DNA from: Nocardioides sp. YR527
GTDB taxonomy: Bacteria; Actinomycetota; Actinomycetes; Propionibacteriales; Nocardioidaceae
Length of the DNA stretch: 64,000 bases
Reading direction: 5' to 3'
Assembly (NCBI RefSeq): GCF_900101045.1
Contig: NZ_FNFN01000002.1
Coordinates: 124,001-188,000 of the forward strand
The notes beneath the pieces were generated by a model. That model ran no database searches, was not told the DNA's origin, and saw only the letters and a list, made by a program, of their open reading frames with translations. The position numbers and the translations under genes are program-made. This document shows positions 51,772 to 64,000 of the stretch, piece after piece; position 1 is the first letter of the stretch, and each line of letters starts with the position of its first letter.

Positions 51772-53304
51772 GTGCTACTGGCAGAGCTGTTGGAGACGCC
51801 CACCCTGGGCCTGCGACTCCTGCACGCCCCGGAGGGCTCGCTGGAGCGTCCGGTGGGGCGGACGATCACGATCGACCTGCTCGAGCCGGGCCGCTATCTG
51901 AACGGCGGGGAGCTCGTCCTCACCGGGCTGGTCTGGCGCCGCGGGCCCGAGGACAGCGAGACCTTCGTGTCCTCGATCGCGGAGGGCGGCGCGACCTGTC
52001 TGCTGGCCGGAGCGGCCCTGCTCGGCGCGGTTCCCGACGACCTCGTCCAGGCCTGCCAGCGCCATCAGGTCGCCCTGGTGGAGGTGCCCGGCGACGTGGC
52101 GTTCGCCGATGTGACCGAGTACGTCGCCGCCGCCGGCGCTGCCGGCGCGAGCGCCCGGATGTCGGCCAGCCTGGCCCGCCAGCGCCAGCTCCTCTCCGCC
52201 ATCGCCTCGGGCCGCAGCCTCGACGAGCTGGCCGCCCGGGTGGCCTCCGAGATCGGCCATGCGTGCCGGGTGCTCACCGCCAGCGGTCGACATGTCGTAC
52301 CCGGTCCCGGAGAGCTCGATCCGGAGACGGTCGACGCGCTGACCCGCCGCTTCCTGACCGCCGACTTGCTGCCCGCCGTGGCCGAGGTGGGCGACCGCAG
52401 CTACTCCCTGTTCCCCATCGGATCGGGCCTGGCCGACCGCCTCACCGGATGGACCGTGGCGGTCGAGGGCGACCACACCACCTGGCCGCGGGAGGACCTC
52501 GACATGGTCCATGAGTTCGGCGCCATCACCGCGCTGGACCGCTCCCGGCGCGACGAGGGATTCCGTGTCCGGCGCCCCCTCGCGGCGGCGACCCTCGCCC
52601 ACCTGGAGGCCGGTGCCTCACCTGCCGAGATCGCGACCGGGCTGCGCCAGTCCGGGCTCGATCCCGAGCGGCCGCTCGTGCTCGCCGTGGCGGAGCTCGG
52701 GCCGGGTGGTCCGCCGGACGCGGTCGCCGCGGTGCTCGAGGACGTGGCTCTCGGCCTGGGGCCGTCGGTGGTCGCGAGCGCCCGCGACGGCTGCGCCGTC
52801 GCGTTCCTTCCGTCCCGTCCGGACCTCACCGACCAGCTGCGCCGCTCGCTCACCCGGTTGGCGCCGGCCCTGGTCCGCGGCTCGCTGTCGGTGGGGCTGA
52901 GCGGCGAGAGCGGCATCGACGCGCTGGCCGGTGCGCTCGAGGAGGCCCGGTTCGCGCACCGGGTCGCCCGCTCCGGCGGCGGCGCGGTGGCGCTGTCCAG
53001 CTCGGAGGAGGTCACCTCCCACGTACTCCTGCTCGCCACCGTCCCCGACGACATCCGCCGCACCTATGCGCAGCGCGTCCTCGGCCCCGTCCTCGAGCAC
53101 GACCAGCGCACCGGCAGCGATCTGGTGCCGACGCTCGAGCGGTTCCTGACATACGCCGGATCCTGGACGCGTACTGCCGAGTCGCTCCATCTCCACGTCA
53201 ACAGCGTGCGCTACCGGATCTCCCGGGTCGAGGAGCTGACCGGCCGCGACCTGACCACGATGGAGGACCGCGTCGACGTGTTTCTGGCCCTCAGGTCGCT
53301 CTGA
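51772..53304 (+). CDS. pucR: PucR-family transcriptional regulator
   Basis: 510 residues. The N-terminal PucR purine-catabolism domain spans about 5-125, a GGDEF-like/CdaR middle part follows, and the C-terminal HTH_30 is YAGSWTRTAESLHLHVNSVR with YRISRVEELTGRDL. In Bacillus PucR activates purine-degradation genes in response to allantoin-type intermediates. It is divergent from hyi and upstream of the xanthine genes, so it is the likely regulator of both arms. GTG start with GGAGG four bases upstream. Confidence 0.9.
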   Translation: MLLAELLETPTLGLRLLHAPEGSLERPVGRTITIDLLEPGRYLNGGELVLTGLVWRRGPEDSETFVSSIAEGGATCLLAGAALLGAVPDDLVQACQRHQVALVEVPGDVAFADVTEYVAAAGAAGASARMSASLARQRQLLSAIASGRSLDELAARVASEIGHACRVLTASGRHVVPGPGELDPETVDALTRRFLTADLLPAVAEVGDRSYSLFPIGSGLADRLTGWTVAVEGDHTTWPREDLDMVHEFGAITALDRSRRDEGFRVRRPLAAATLAHLEAGASPAEIATGLRQSGLDPERPLVLAVAELGPGGPPDAVAAVLEDVALGLGPSVVASARDGCAVAFLPSRPDLTDQLRRSLTRLAPALVRGSLSVGLSGESGIDALAGALEEARFAHRVARSGGGAVALSSSEEVTSHVLLLATVPDDIRRTYAQRVLGPVLEHDQRTGSDLVPTLERFLTYAGSWTRTAESLHLHVNSVRYRISRVEELTGRDLTTMEDRVDVFLALRSL

Positions 53305-53310
53305 CCCGGC

Positions 53311-53385
53311 CGTGTAACACGTCGTTCGTAGTACTACTCGCCCTATTGGAACGACCGGACAGTGCTCCGAACAGCGTGTTACACG
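53311..53385. promoter_or_regulatory. Pair of CGTGTWACACG sites before the permease operon
   Basis: CGTGTAACACG (53311-53321) and CGTGTTACACG (53375-53385) are 11-bp palindromes, centres 64 bp apart (about six helical turns), in the pucR-permease intergenic region. Candidate binding sites of a dimeric regulator. The rest of the 280-bp region shows no gene. Confidence 0.5.
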
Positions 53386-53586
53386 CGATTCAGGCGCGGA
53401 GATTCACCCCGCAGAAACCCCTCCGAAACCGGCCGCGCGGCATTCTGGAGGATCACACAAAGCCCAGATCCACGCAGACCCCATCTTCGGATGATCGGCG
53501 GGTGCCGCTCGGGGCCACGAGAGACCAGGCTGTGGTGAGAGTCACAGCTCACCTGCCCACCAGGGCGCCCCGAGAAAGGTGTGAGG

Positions 53587-55538
53587 ATGAACGCGAGAGC
53601 AGTCCTGAGGTCGATGCGGCCCCAGAAGAAGGACGGTGGCCGCCCCACCCACCCCGTCGACGAGGTGCTCCCGGCGCCCAAGCTCGCCGTCTACGGCCTC
53701 CAGCACGTGCTCGCGTTCTACGCCGGAGCGGTGATCGTCCCGATCCTGCTCGCCAACTCGATCGGGTTGAGTCAGCAGGAGCTGATCCATCTGATCAACG
53801 CCGACCTGTTCACCTGCGGCATCGCCTCGATCATCCAGTCGGTCGGCTTCTGGAAGGTCGGCGTACGCCTGCCTCTGCTGCAGGGTGTCACCTTCACCGC
53901 CGTCTCGCCGATGATCGCGATCGGACTCGCGGCCGGAGGCGGCACCGACGGGCTGCTCGTCATCTACGGCGCGGTGATCGTGGCCGGTCTGGCGACCTTC
54001 TTCATCGCCCCCTACTTCAGCCGGCTGATCCGGTTCTTCCCACCGGTCGTGACCGGCTCGGTGATCACCATCATCGGCATCGCCCTGCTCCCCGTCGCCG
54101 CCGCGGACGCGACCGGTGGCGCCGGCCCGACCTCGGACCCCACGAGCGGTCGCAACCTGGCGTACGCCCTGGGCACCCTGGCGCTGATCGTCATCATCCA
54201 GCGCGTGTTCAAGGGCTTCATGGCCACCGTCGCCGTGCTCGTCGGCCTGGTCGTCGGCACCCTCGTCGCGTGGGCTCTCGGGGACGCCCACTTCGACGCG
54301 GTCGCCGGCTCCGACTGGGTGGGCGTGACCACCCCGTTCCACTTCGGCTGGCCACAGTTCTCCGCCGCCGCGATCGTGTCGATGATCGTCGTCATGCTGA
54401 TCACCGCCGTCGAGACCACCGGTGACGTCTTCGCCACCGGCGAGATCGTCGAGAAGCGGATCGGCCGAACCGACATCGCCCGCGCCCTGCGTGCCGACGG
54501 CCTGGCCACCACCATCGGCGGCGTCTTCAACTCCTTCCCCTACACCTGCTTCGCCGAGAACGTCGGGCTCGTCCGGCTAACTCGGGTCAAGAGCCGCTGG
54601 GTCGTCGCCACGGCCGGGCTGATCATGGTGTTCATCGGACTCCTCCCGAAGGTCGGCGCGATCGTCGCCGGCATCCCGCACCCGGTCCTCGGCGGCGCCG
54701 CCCTGGCCATGTTCGCGACGGTCGCGGTCGTCGGCTTCCAGACGCTCAGCAAGGTCGACTTCCACGACCACCGCAACGTGGTCATCGTGGCGACCAGCGT
54801 CGGCCTGGCGATGTACGTCACCGCGCAGCCCGAGGTCGCCCAGGCCGTCCCGGGATGGGCCGAGATCATCTTCGGCAGCGGCATCACCCTCGGCAGCCTC
54901 ACCGCAATCGCGCTCAACATCCTGTTCCACCACGTCGGCCCGGACTACGGCCCCGCCGTCGCCGGCCAGCCCGGCGAGGGCGTCCGGCTCGACCAGGTCA
55001 ACCAGATGGGACGTACGGAGTTCGTGGAGACGTTCGACGGTCTCTTCCAGGGACCGCGGTGGATGGTCGAGCGGGCCTGGGAGCAGCGTCCGTTCGCCGA
55101 CACGCACGCCCTGCGCCGTGCGTTCCAGGACGCCCTCTTCAGCGGCTCCGCCGAGGAGCAGCGCGAGCTGATCGAGGCCTATCCCGAGCTGGGTTCGCGC
55201 CTGGTCTCGGAGGGGATGGTCGGCGAGGAGTCGCTGCGCGACCAGTCCTCGAAGGGCCTGACCCACCTGGCCGAGCCGGACCAGGAGGCGCTCGCCTCGC
55301 TCACCGACGCCTACCACGAGCGGTTCGGCTTCCCGCTGGTCATCTCCGTACGCGACTCCGACTCGCTCGACCGGATCCTCGCCGAGGGTCGGTCGCGGCT
55401 CGGCAACTGCGAACGGCAGGAGCACGCCGCCGCGCTGATCGAGATCGCCAAGATCGCCGGCCACCGCTTCGACGACTTCCTGCGTGACGCCAACCCGATC
55501 CACAGCGCCCGCACCCGCAACCCGATCCGGAGCCAGCC

Positions 55539-55542
<4 letters not shown>
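53587..55542 (+). CDS. Nucleobase (xanthine/uracil-type) permease fused to OHCU decarboxylase
   Basis: 651 residues. Residues 1 to about 455 form an NCS2 permease with 12-14 helices: LAVYGLQHVLAFYAGAVIVP, LPLLQGVTFTAVSPM, VETTGDVFATGEI and NSFPYTCFAENVGLV. From about 475 a soluble 2-oxo-4-hydroxy-4-carboxy-5-ureidoimidazoline decarboxylase domain follows (EFVETFDGLFQGPRWMVERA, FADTHALRRAF with the catalytic His, YHERFGFPLVISVRD). The second part makes (S)-allantoin downstream of urate. The ATGA overlap with xdhA links uptake, decarboxylation and oxidation. Confidence 0.92.
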
Positions 55543-56998
<1,456 letters not shown>

Positions 56999-57002
<4 letters not shown>

Positions 57003-57120
57003 GTGACCCGCGGAATGCTCACCGAGGTACCTCGGTGAACGGTCACTGCCTTCGCGGAACTCCACGAAGGAACTGCATCTACACCGAGATACCTCGGTCA
57101 ACATCCGAGGAGGCCGCAGC

Positions 57121-57124
<4 letters not shown>
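56999..57124 (+). repeat. Operon-junction repeat C, copy 3 (mini-ORF between xdhA and xdhB)
   Basis: 42-codon frame (starts MSDPRNAHRGTSV, ends SEEAAA). Its ATG overlaps the xdhA stop and its stop overlaps the xdhB start, both as ATGA. Perfect 20-bp palindrome TCACCGAGGTACCTCGGTGA (57019-57038), middle hairpin CCTTCG/CGAAGG (57049-57054, 57065-57070), third hairpin ACCGAG/CTCGGT (57083-57098), ribosome-binding site CCGAGGAGG (57105-57113). Opposite genomic orientation to copies 1 and 2 but same sense as transcription. Confidence 0.85.
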
Positions 57125-59486
<2,362 letters not shown>

Positions 59487-59499
<13 letters not shown>

Positions 59500-60314
59500 A
59501 GGCCGTCCAACGCCTGCGTGAGCGGCGCGTTCCCGGCGTACTCGTGACCCTGACGTCCGTACGCGGCCACTCGCCGCGCGAGGCCGGGGCGAAGATGGTC
59601 GTCTCGGCCGACCGCACCTGGGCCACCGTCGGTGGTGGCAACCTGGAGGCGGTCGCGATCGAGCGCGCCCGGGCGATGCTGACCGACGGTCTGGCGACCC
59701 CGGAGAGCCTGAAGGTGTCGCTCTCCGACAAGGCGCCCTACCAGCACGGCGTCCAGTGCTGCGGTGGCGAGGTCGAGCTGCTGCTCGAGCCGCTGCCCGT
59801 AGTGCCGTCCGTGGCCGTCTTCGGGATGGGCCACGTCGGGGTCGAGCTGGCCCGCATCCTGGCCCGCCACGATCTCGAGCTGCACCTGGTCGACTCCCGA
59901 GCCGCCCAGCTCGAGCCCGACCAGCTCCGCGGGCTCGAGGACGCCGTCGCCGGCGTCCACGTCCACCAGGTGCCGGTGCTTCCCGAGCTCGTCATCGGCG
60001 AGCTGCCCGCGGGCACCCACGTCCTGATCATGACCCACGACCACGCCGAGGACGCCGCGCTGTGCGACGCGGCTCTGCGTGCCGGGCATCTCGGGTCGAT
60101 CGGGCTGATCGGCTCGAGCGCCAAGTGGAGCCGGTTCCGGGCCAAGCTCGCCGAGGAGGGCCACGCGCCCGAGGCGATCGCCCGCATCACCACGCCCATC
60201 GGGCTCCCAGATCTCGGCGGCAAGGAGCCGGCCACGATCGCTGTCAGCGTCGCGGCCCGGCTCCTGCAACTCTTCGCGGGCGACCCCGCGCGGACCGAAC
60301 AACAATCAAGGTGA
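59487..60314 (+). CDS. xdhC: Xanthine dehydrogenase accessory protein XdhC
   Basis: 275 residues. It carries the molybdenum cofactor to xanthine dehydrogenase and aids its sulfuration. N-terminal VLVTLTSVRGHSPREAGAKM, the Cys pair QCCGGEVELLLE, then a Rossmann domain VAVFGMGHVGVELARIL and VLIMTHDHAEDAAL, GLIGSSAKWSRFRAKL. The ATG start has GAGGAGG nine bases upstream, inside xdhB. Confidence 0.93.
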
Positions 60315-60322
60315 CATCCAGA

Positions 60323-61624
60323 ATGACGCTCTTCCGAGGGACCTTCCTCGACACCCCCGACGACCCCTTCACCGGCGGCCGGCTCCGCACGGAGCAGGAC
60401 GGCGCGCTGCTCGTACGCGACGGCGTGATCCGCGCCCGCGGATCCTTCGCCGACCTGCACCGTCAGCACCCCCAGGAGGACATCGTCGACCTCTCCGGCG
60501 GCTTCGTGCTGCCCGGATTCGTCGACACCCACGTGCACTTCCCGCAGGTACGCGTCATCGGCGGCCTCGGCATGCCGCTGCTCGACTGGCTCGACCGGAC
60601 CGCGCTGCCCGAGGAGGCACGCCTGGCCGACCGGGCCTACGCCGAGGGTGTCGCCACCGACTTCGTCCGCGGCCTGGTCGGCGCCGGCACCACCACCGCG
60701 CTGGTCTTCGGCAGCCACTTCGCACCCGCGGTCGACACCGTCTTCGCCGAGGCGGCCCGCGTCGGGCTGCGGATCACCAGCGGCCTCGTGGTCAGCGACC
60801 GGCTCATCCGCGAGGACCTGTTCACCGACCCGGACCGGGCCCGCGAGGAGTCGCTCGCGCTCGCCGCCCGCTGGCATGGCGTCGGCCGAGCCCGCTACGC
60901 CGTGACCCCGCGGTTCTCGTTGTCGTGCACCGACGACCTGCTCGCGGCCTGCGCGGACGTGCTGCAGACCGTGCCCGGGGCGATGCTGACCTCCCACGTC
61001 AACGAGAACATCCGTGAGATCGAGACCGTCGAGGCGCTCTTCGGCTGCGACTACGTGACCTCCTACGACCGCCACGGCCTGGTCGGCCCCGGCACCGTCC
61101 TGGCGCACAACGTGCACCCCACCGACCCCGAGCTCGCACTGTTGGCCGCGCGCGGAGCCGCCGTCGCACATTGCCCCTCCAGCAACGCCGCCCTCGGCAG
61201 CGGCCTCTTCCCGCTCGCCCGCCACCGCGCCAACGGGGTGCGCGTCGCGATGGGCTCCGACGTCGGCGCCGGGACCGGGTTCTCCCTGCTCAAGGAGGGC
61301 CTGAGCGCGTACGTCGCCCAGCAGCTCCTCGGCGAGGCCGGTCACCCCTTGACCCCCACCCACCTCCTCCACCTGGCCACCCGCGCCGGCGCCGAAGCCC
61401 TCGGCCTCGGCTCCGCCGTAGGCGACTTCTCCGTAGGCCGCCGCTTCGACGCGCAGTGGATCAAGCCCGCCCCGAGCACACCCCTCGACGTCGGCCTCAC
61501 CCACGCCACCGACCCCGGCGACGCCCTGGCCAAGATGTTCGCCCTAGGCACCCCCGCCGACGTGCACCGCGTCTGGATCGAAGGCGACCCCATCACCGCC
61601 CCCGACCCGCACCTCGTCGGCTGA
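60323..61624 (+). CDS. guaD: Guanine deaminase
   Basis: 433 residues, amidohydrolase family. Zinc ligands in PGFVDTHVHFPQ, substrate-region HVNEN, HNVHPTDPELALLA and GSDVGAGTGFSLLKE. It deaminates guanine to xanthine, feeding xanthine dehydrogenase. AAGGTGA lies nine bases before the ATG; an in-frame GTG at 60311 would give a GTGA overlap with xdhC. Last gene of the plus-strand operon, followed by the repeat block. Confidence 0.93.
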   Translation: MTLFRGTFLDTPDDPFTGGRLRTEQDGALLVRDGVIRARGSFADLHRQHPQEDIVDLSGGFVLPGFVDTHVHFPQVRVIGGLGMPLLDWLDRTALPEEARLADRAYAEGVATDFVRGLVGAGTTTALVFGSHFAPAVDTVFAEAARVGLRITSGLVVSDRLIREDLFTDPDRAREESLALAARWHGVGRARYAVTPRFSLSCTDDLLAACADVLQTVPGAMLTSHVNENIREIETVEALFGCDYVTSYDRHGLVGPGTVLAHNVHPTDPELALLAARGAAVAHCPSSNAALGSGLFPLARHRANGVRVAMGSDVGAGTGFSLLKEGLSAYVAQQLLGEAGHPLTPTHLLHLATRAGAEALGLGSAVGDFSVGRRFDAQWIKPAPSTPLDVGLTHATDPGDALAKMFALGTPADVHRVWIEGDPITAPDPHLVG

Positions 61625-61635
61625 CCCCGCAAGGG

Positions 61636-61697
61636 GCCGAGTCGGCGCATCTTGACGTGAAATCCGGCCGAGTCGGCTCGTTATGACGAGCCGACTC
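61636..61697. repeat. Intergenic repeat A, copy 2
   Basis: GCCGAGTCGGC, a TTGAC spacer ending AATCC, and the inverted repeat GAGTCGGCTCGT / ACGAGCCGACTC with TATG between. It directly follows guaD and can terminate its transcript. Same unit as 12536-12603 and 62011-62080. Confidence 0.8.
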
Positions 61698-61710
61698 AGC
61701 ACAGTTAGGC

Positions 61711-61980
61711 GAGGCGTCACCCCCGTCGGCCGAGGCGTCACCCCCGTCGGCCGAGGCGTCACCCCGGTCGGCCGAGTAGTCAATGCGATGTCAACTCGAC
61801 CGACGCGAGTGACGTCTCGGCAGTCGTGGACCCACTGCAGGCCACAGTTCGTTGACCGACCCCTGCCGAGACGTCACGTACGTCGCCCGAAGCGTCACTT
61901 TGGTCGTTCGAGTTGTCATCGTGATGCCAACTCGAACGACCGGACTGACGCCTCGACCGACCGGGCTGATGTCTCGGCCG
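61711..61980. repeat. Intergenic repeat B, copies 2 and 3 with 21-bp phased array
   Basis: Three tandem 21-bp units (61711-61773, core GGCGTCACCCCCGTCGG) run into copy B2 with an imperfect inverted repeat (61766-61803). Copy B3 (61870-61980) has 14-bp perfect arms GGTCGTTCGAGTTG (61902-61915) and complement (61928-61941), and aligns over ~105 bp with 16751-16860. No gene in this stretch. Confidence 0.75.
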
Positions 61981-62010
61981 ACGCCCCGAGCGCCCGCCGC
62001 TTCTCCCAAC

Positions 62011-62080
62011 GCCGAGTCGGCGCATCCTGACGCAGAATCAGGCCGAGTCGGCTCGTCATGACGAGCCGACTCGGCCTGAT
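62011..62080. repeat. Intergenic repeat A, copy 3, with 44-bp perfect palindrome
   Basis: Same unit as copies 1 and 2. Positions 62037-62080 are a perfect palindrome of 44 bp without a loop (centre TCATGA). A further half-arm GACGAGCCGACTCGGCC lies at 62090-62106. It stands between convergent guaD and the permease at 62132. Confidence 0.85.
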
Positions 62081-62131
62081 TTGGGGTGAGGACGAGCCGA
62101 CTCGGCCTTTCGTACGGCAATCCTCAGCCGG

Positions 62132-63544
62132 TCACGACCGCTCGATGTCGTCGTCGAGCCGGTCCCCGAAGCCCTCACGAGAGTCCTGGGACGCCGCGAA
62201 GACCGAGGCGCCGGAGCGGTTGCCGACGGTGATCTCGTTGAACAGCAGGTTGAGCACGACGGCGACCAAGGCGGTGGCGCTGATGCCGGAGTGCATGATG
62301 ACGCCGAGCCACTCCGGGAAGGCGTCCCAGAAGGTCGGTGCGGCGATGGGCAGGATGCCGACGGCGATCGCGACGGAGACGATCACCATGTTGAGGTTGT
62401 CCTCGTAGTCGACGCGCGACAGGGTGCGGATCCCGGAGGCGGCGACCGAGCCGAAGAGCACGATGCCGGCGCCGCCCAGCACCGGATAGGGAATAGCAGC
62501 CACCACCGCTCCGACCACCGGCAGCAGACCGAGCAACAGCAGGACGAGACCGCCAGTCGCCACCACGTACCGGCTCCGGATGCCGGTCAGAGCGACCAGC
62601 CCGACGTTCTGTGCGAACGCGCTGCACGGGAAGGTGCCGAACAAGGGGGCGACCGTGGTGGCGGCCATGTCGGCACGGAGACCGCGAGCGACCCGTCGGG
62701 CGTCCACGTCGGTCTCCACGATCTCGCCGATCGCCAGGATGTCGGCGGTCGTCTCGGTCATGATCACCAGCACGACGATCGTCATCGAGACGATGGCGCC
62801 GACCTCGAAGGTGGGACTGCCGAAGTGCAGGACCGGCGGCAGCGCGACCAGGCGAGCATCACCGACCGAGGAGAAGTCCGCCTGCCCCGCGATCGCCGCG
62901 ATCACCGTCCCGACGACGAGCCCGATGAGGATCGACAGCCGTGAGATCGCTCCCTGGAACACCCGGCTGATCACCAGGATGATGAGCAGAGTCAGCCCGG
63001 CGTACGCGATGTTGGTCATCGAGCCGTAGTCCGGCGCGGTCGCGTCGTTGCCCATCGCCCAGCGGAACGCCACCGGCATCAGCGAGAGGCCGATGACCGT
63101 GATGATCGTGCCGGTGACGACGGCCGGGAACAGCCGGACCAGCTGGGCGAAGAACGAGGACAGGACCAGCCCGATCAGGCCGGCGACGATGATCGCGCCG
63201 AAGACTGGACGCAGCCCGTCCTCGCTGGCGATGGTGACCATCGTCGACACGCTGGCGAACGAGATGCCCTGCACGATCGGCAACCGGCTGCCGAACGGTC
63301 CGAGGCCGAGCGTCTGCAGCAGCGTCGCGAGGCCGGAGACGAAGAGGCCCGCGGTCACCAGCAGCGCCAGGTCCGTGCCGGAGAGGCCCGCGGCACCCCC
63401 GACGATGAGCGGCGGCGCGATCACGCCGCCGTACATCGTCAGGATGTGCTGCGTGCCGTAGGCGAGGAGCTGACCCGGCGGATGCCGCTCGTCCTCAGGT
63501 CGGGTCGGGCCGGATGCGGTTGTCTGTCTCCTACGACCGAACAT
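62132..63544 (-). CDS. NCS2 nucleobase:cation symporter (urate/xanthine permease type)
   Basis: 470 residues with about 14 helices. NCS2 signatures: QLLAYGTQHILTMYGGVIAPP, the helix-3 region LPIVQGISFASVSTM, and TETTADILAIGEIVE followed by FGTFPCSAFAQNVGLV. The QNVGLV-type motif and location next to urate oxidase suggest uric acid or xanthine uptake. It is the second NCS2 transporter of the region and, unlike the one at 53587, has no enzyme domain. Confidence 0.9.
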   Translation of the reverse strand: MFGRRRQTTASGPTRPEDERHPPGQLLAYGTQHILTMYGGVIAPPLIVGGAAGLSGTDLALLVTAGLFVSGLATLLQTLGLGPFGSRLPIVQGISFASVSTMVTIASEDGLRPVFGAIIVAGLIGLVLSSFFAQLVRLFPAVVTGTIITVIGLSLMPVAFRWAMGNDATAPDYGSMTNIAYAGLTLLIILVISRVFQGAISRLSILIGLVVGTVIAAIAGQADFSSVGDARLVALPPVLHFGSPTFEVGAIVSMTIVVLVIMTETTADILAIGEIVETDVDARRVARGLRADMAATTVAPLFGTFPCSAFAQNVGLVALTGIRSRYVVATGGLVLLLLGLLPVVGAVVAAIPYPVLGGAGIVLFGSVAASGIRTLSRVDYEDNLNMVIVSVAIAVGILPIAAPTFWDAFPEWLGVIMHSGISATALVAVVLNLLFNEITVGNRSGASVFAASQDSREGFGDRLDDDIERS

Positions 63545-63554
63545 GGCCCGGCCC

Positions 63555-64000
63555 TCAGCAGAATCCGGGGATGGCGTGCCAGGCGTTGCCGGCGTCGGGG
63601 GCCTCGTCGCGTACGACCGAGGCTTCGATCAGGCCGTAGGGCCGGTCCGCGGCGAAGAAGACCTCGCCGGGGTTGTCCAGGCCGAAGGGCGAGAGGTCGG
63701 AGAGGAAGTGGTGCTTGTTGGGCGCGGAGAACTTGATCTCGGCGACGTCACCGTGCTGCTCGAGCACCGAGGTGCCCATCCCGTTCAGGGTCTGCTGCAG
63801 CGCGAGGCTGTGGATCTCCGCGAACCGCTGCAGCAGCAGCGCCCGGATCGAGTCGTACGACTTGTCCCAGTCCACGTCCGTGCCGTCATAGCGCCAGCGG
63901 GCGACGAGCGAGGTCGCCAGGATCCGGTCGGTGGTCTCCTGCAGGGTCGTGTACTCGTCCTTGAGGAAGCCGTGGAACTCCGAGCCGGTCGACTTGAGCA
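63555..64000 (-). CDS. Urate oxidase (factor-independent urate hydroxylase), C-terminal part
   Basis: 148 residues to the stop at 63555-63557; the 5' part lies beyond the window. LKSTGSEFHGFLKDEYTTLQ, ETTDRILATSLVARWRY and the C-terminal NKHHFLSDLSPFGLDNPGEVFFAADRPYGLIEAS are typical uricase motifs; His of NKHHF is a catalytic-site residue of the T-fold enzyme. It oxidises urate to 5-hydroxyisourate. Upstream of the permease on the same strand, 10 bp apart, so both are one operon. Confidence 0.94.
   Translation of the reverse strand, partial: LKSTGSEFHGFLKDEYTTLQETTDRILATSLVARWRYDGTDVDWDKSYDSIRALLLQRFAEIHSLALQQTLNGMGTSVLEQHGDVAEIKFSAPNKHHFLSDLSPFGLDNPGEVFFAADRPYGLIEASVVRDEAPDAGNAWHAIPGFC

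Noticed and set aside
61711..61773. Three tandem 21-bp repeats as a CRISPR array
   Set aside because: Units abut without spacers and no cas genes are near; they belong to repeat family B.
62037..62080. The 44-bp palindrome as a phage attachment site or replication origin
   Set aside because: No integrase, replication gene or AT-rich region nearby; related units occur at other gene ends.

Overview
This window comes from a high-GC Gram-positive actinobacterium, most likely Nocardioides or another member of the Nocardioidaceae. The evidence is codon usage rich in G/C at third positions, many GTG/TTG starts, actinobacterial families (DUF4190, PucR, LuxR-type two-component pairs, an Rv0805-like phosphodiesterase) and a rpmG-hadA-hadB / tRNA-Trp-secE-nusG / rplK-rplA arrangement that recalls the mycobacterial locus. 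No phage, insertion sequence, CRISPR array or rRNA operon was seen. This is a reading by eye; no database search was run.

Layout. 0-3.3 kb: the end of an MFS transporter facing a three-gene polar amino-acid ABC importer. 3.4-7.9 kb: rplA, rplK, nusG, secE and tRNA-Trp on the minus strand, interrupted by a plus-strand lytic transglycosylase between rplK and nusG. 8-12.5 kb: aminotransferase, adenosine-deaminase-like enzyme, two DUF4190 proteins, RlmC-like methyltransferase. 12.6-17.4 kb: small membrane protein, two-component system, murB, hadB, hadA, rpmG, tRNA-Met, tRNA-Thr. 17.4-26.2 kb: amidase, lrgAB with a ROK protein, pirin, GT4 glycosyltransferase, DMT transporter and a membrane protein. 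26.4-28 kb: a tandem pair of secreted proteins of unknown function, each with its own palindromic operator and terminator. 28-34.6 kb: Fic protein, a large membrane glycosidase-like protein, cyclic-nucleotide phosphodiesterase, serine hydrolase. 34.6-42.9 kb: second two-component system, secreted beta-propeller and ankyrin lipoprotein, then a fatty-acid-modifying pair (flavoprotein-DUF1365 fusion and cyclopropane synthase) and a membrane protein.

42.9-64 kb is one large purine-catabolic region. Guanine deaminase, xanthine dehydrogenase (XdhA/B/C), urate oxidase, OHCU decarboxylase (fused to a nucleobase permease), allantoinase and ureidoglycine aminohydrolase carry guanine/xanthine towards ureidoglycolate. 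An FAH-family enzyme may release glyoxylate. Gcl, Hyi, GlxR and GlxK then convert glyoxylate to phosphoglycerate. PucR sits between the divergent arms. 5-hydroxyisourate hydrolase and allantoate amidohydrolase are not in the window.

The most unusual signal is a ~120-bp repeat found three times, only at gene junctions of the purine operons (46683-46924 twice in tandem, 56999-57124 once). Each copy starts at the ATGA stop-start overlap of the upstream gene, holds a 40-41-codon mini-ORF, folds into three hairpins, ends in a strong ribosome-binding site, and recreates an ATGA overlap with the next gene. Two further intergenic repeat families (12.5, 16.8 and 61.6-62.1 kb) and a stop-codon-anchored 3' element behind nusG and rplA are also described.
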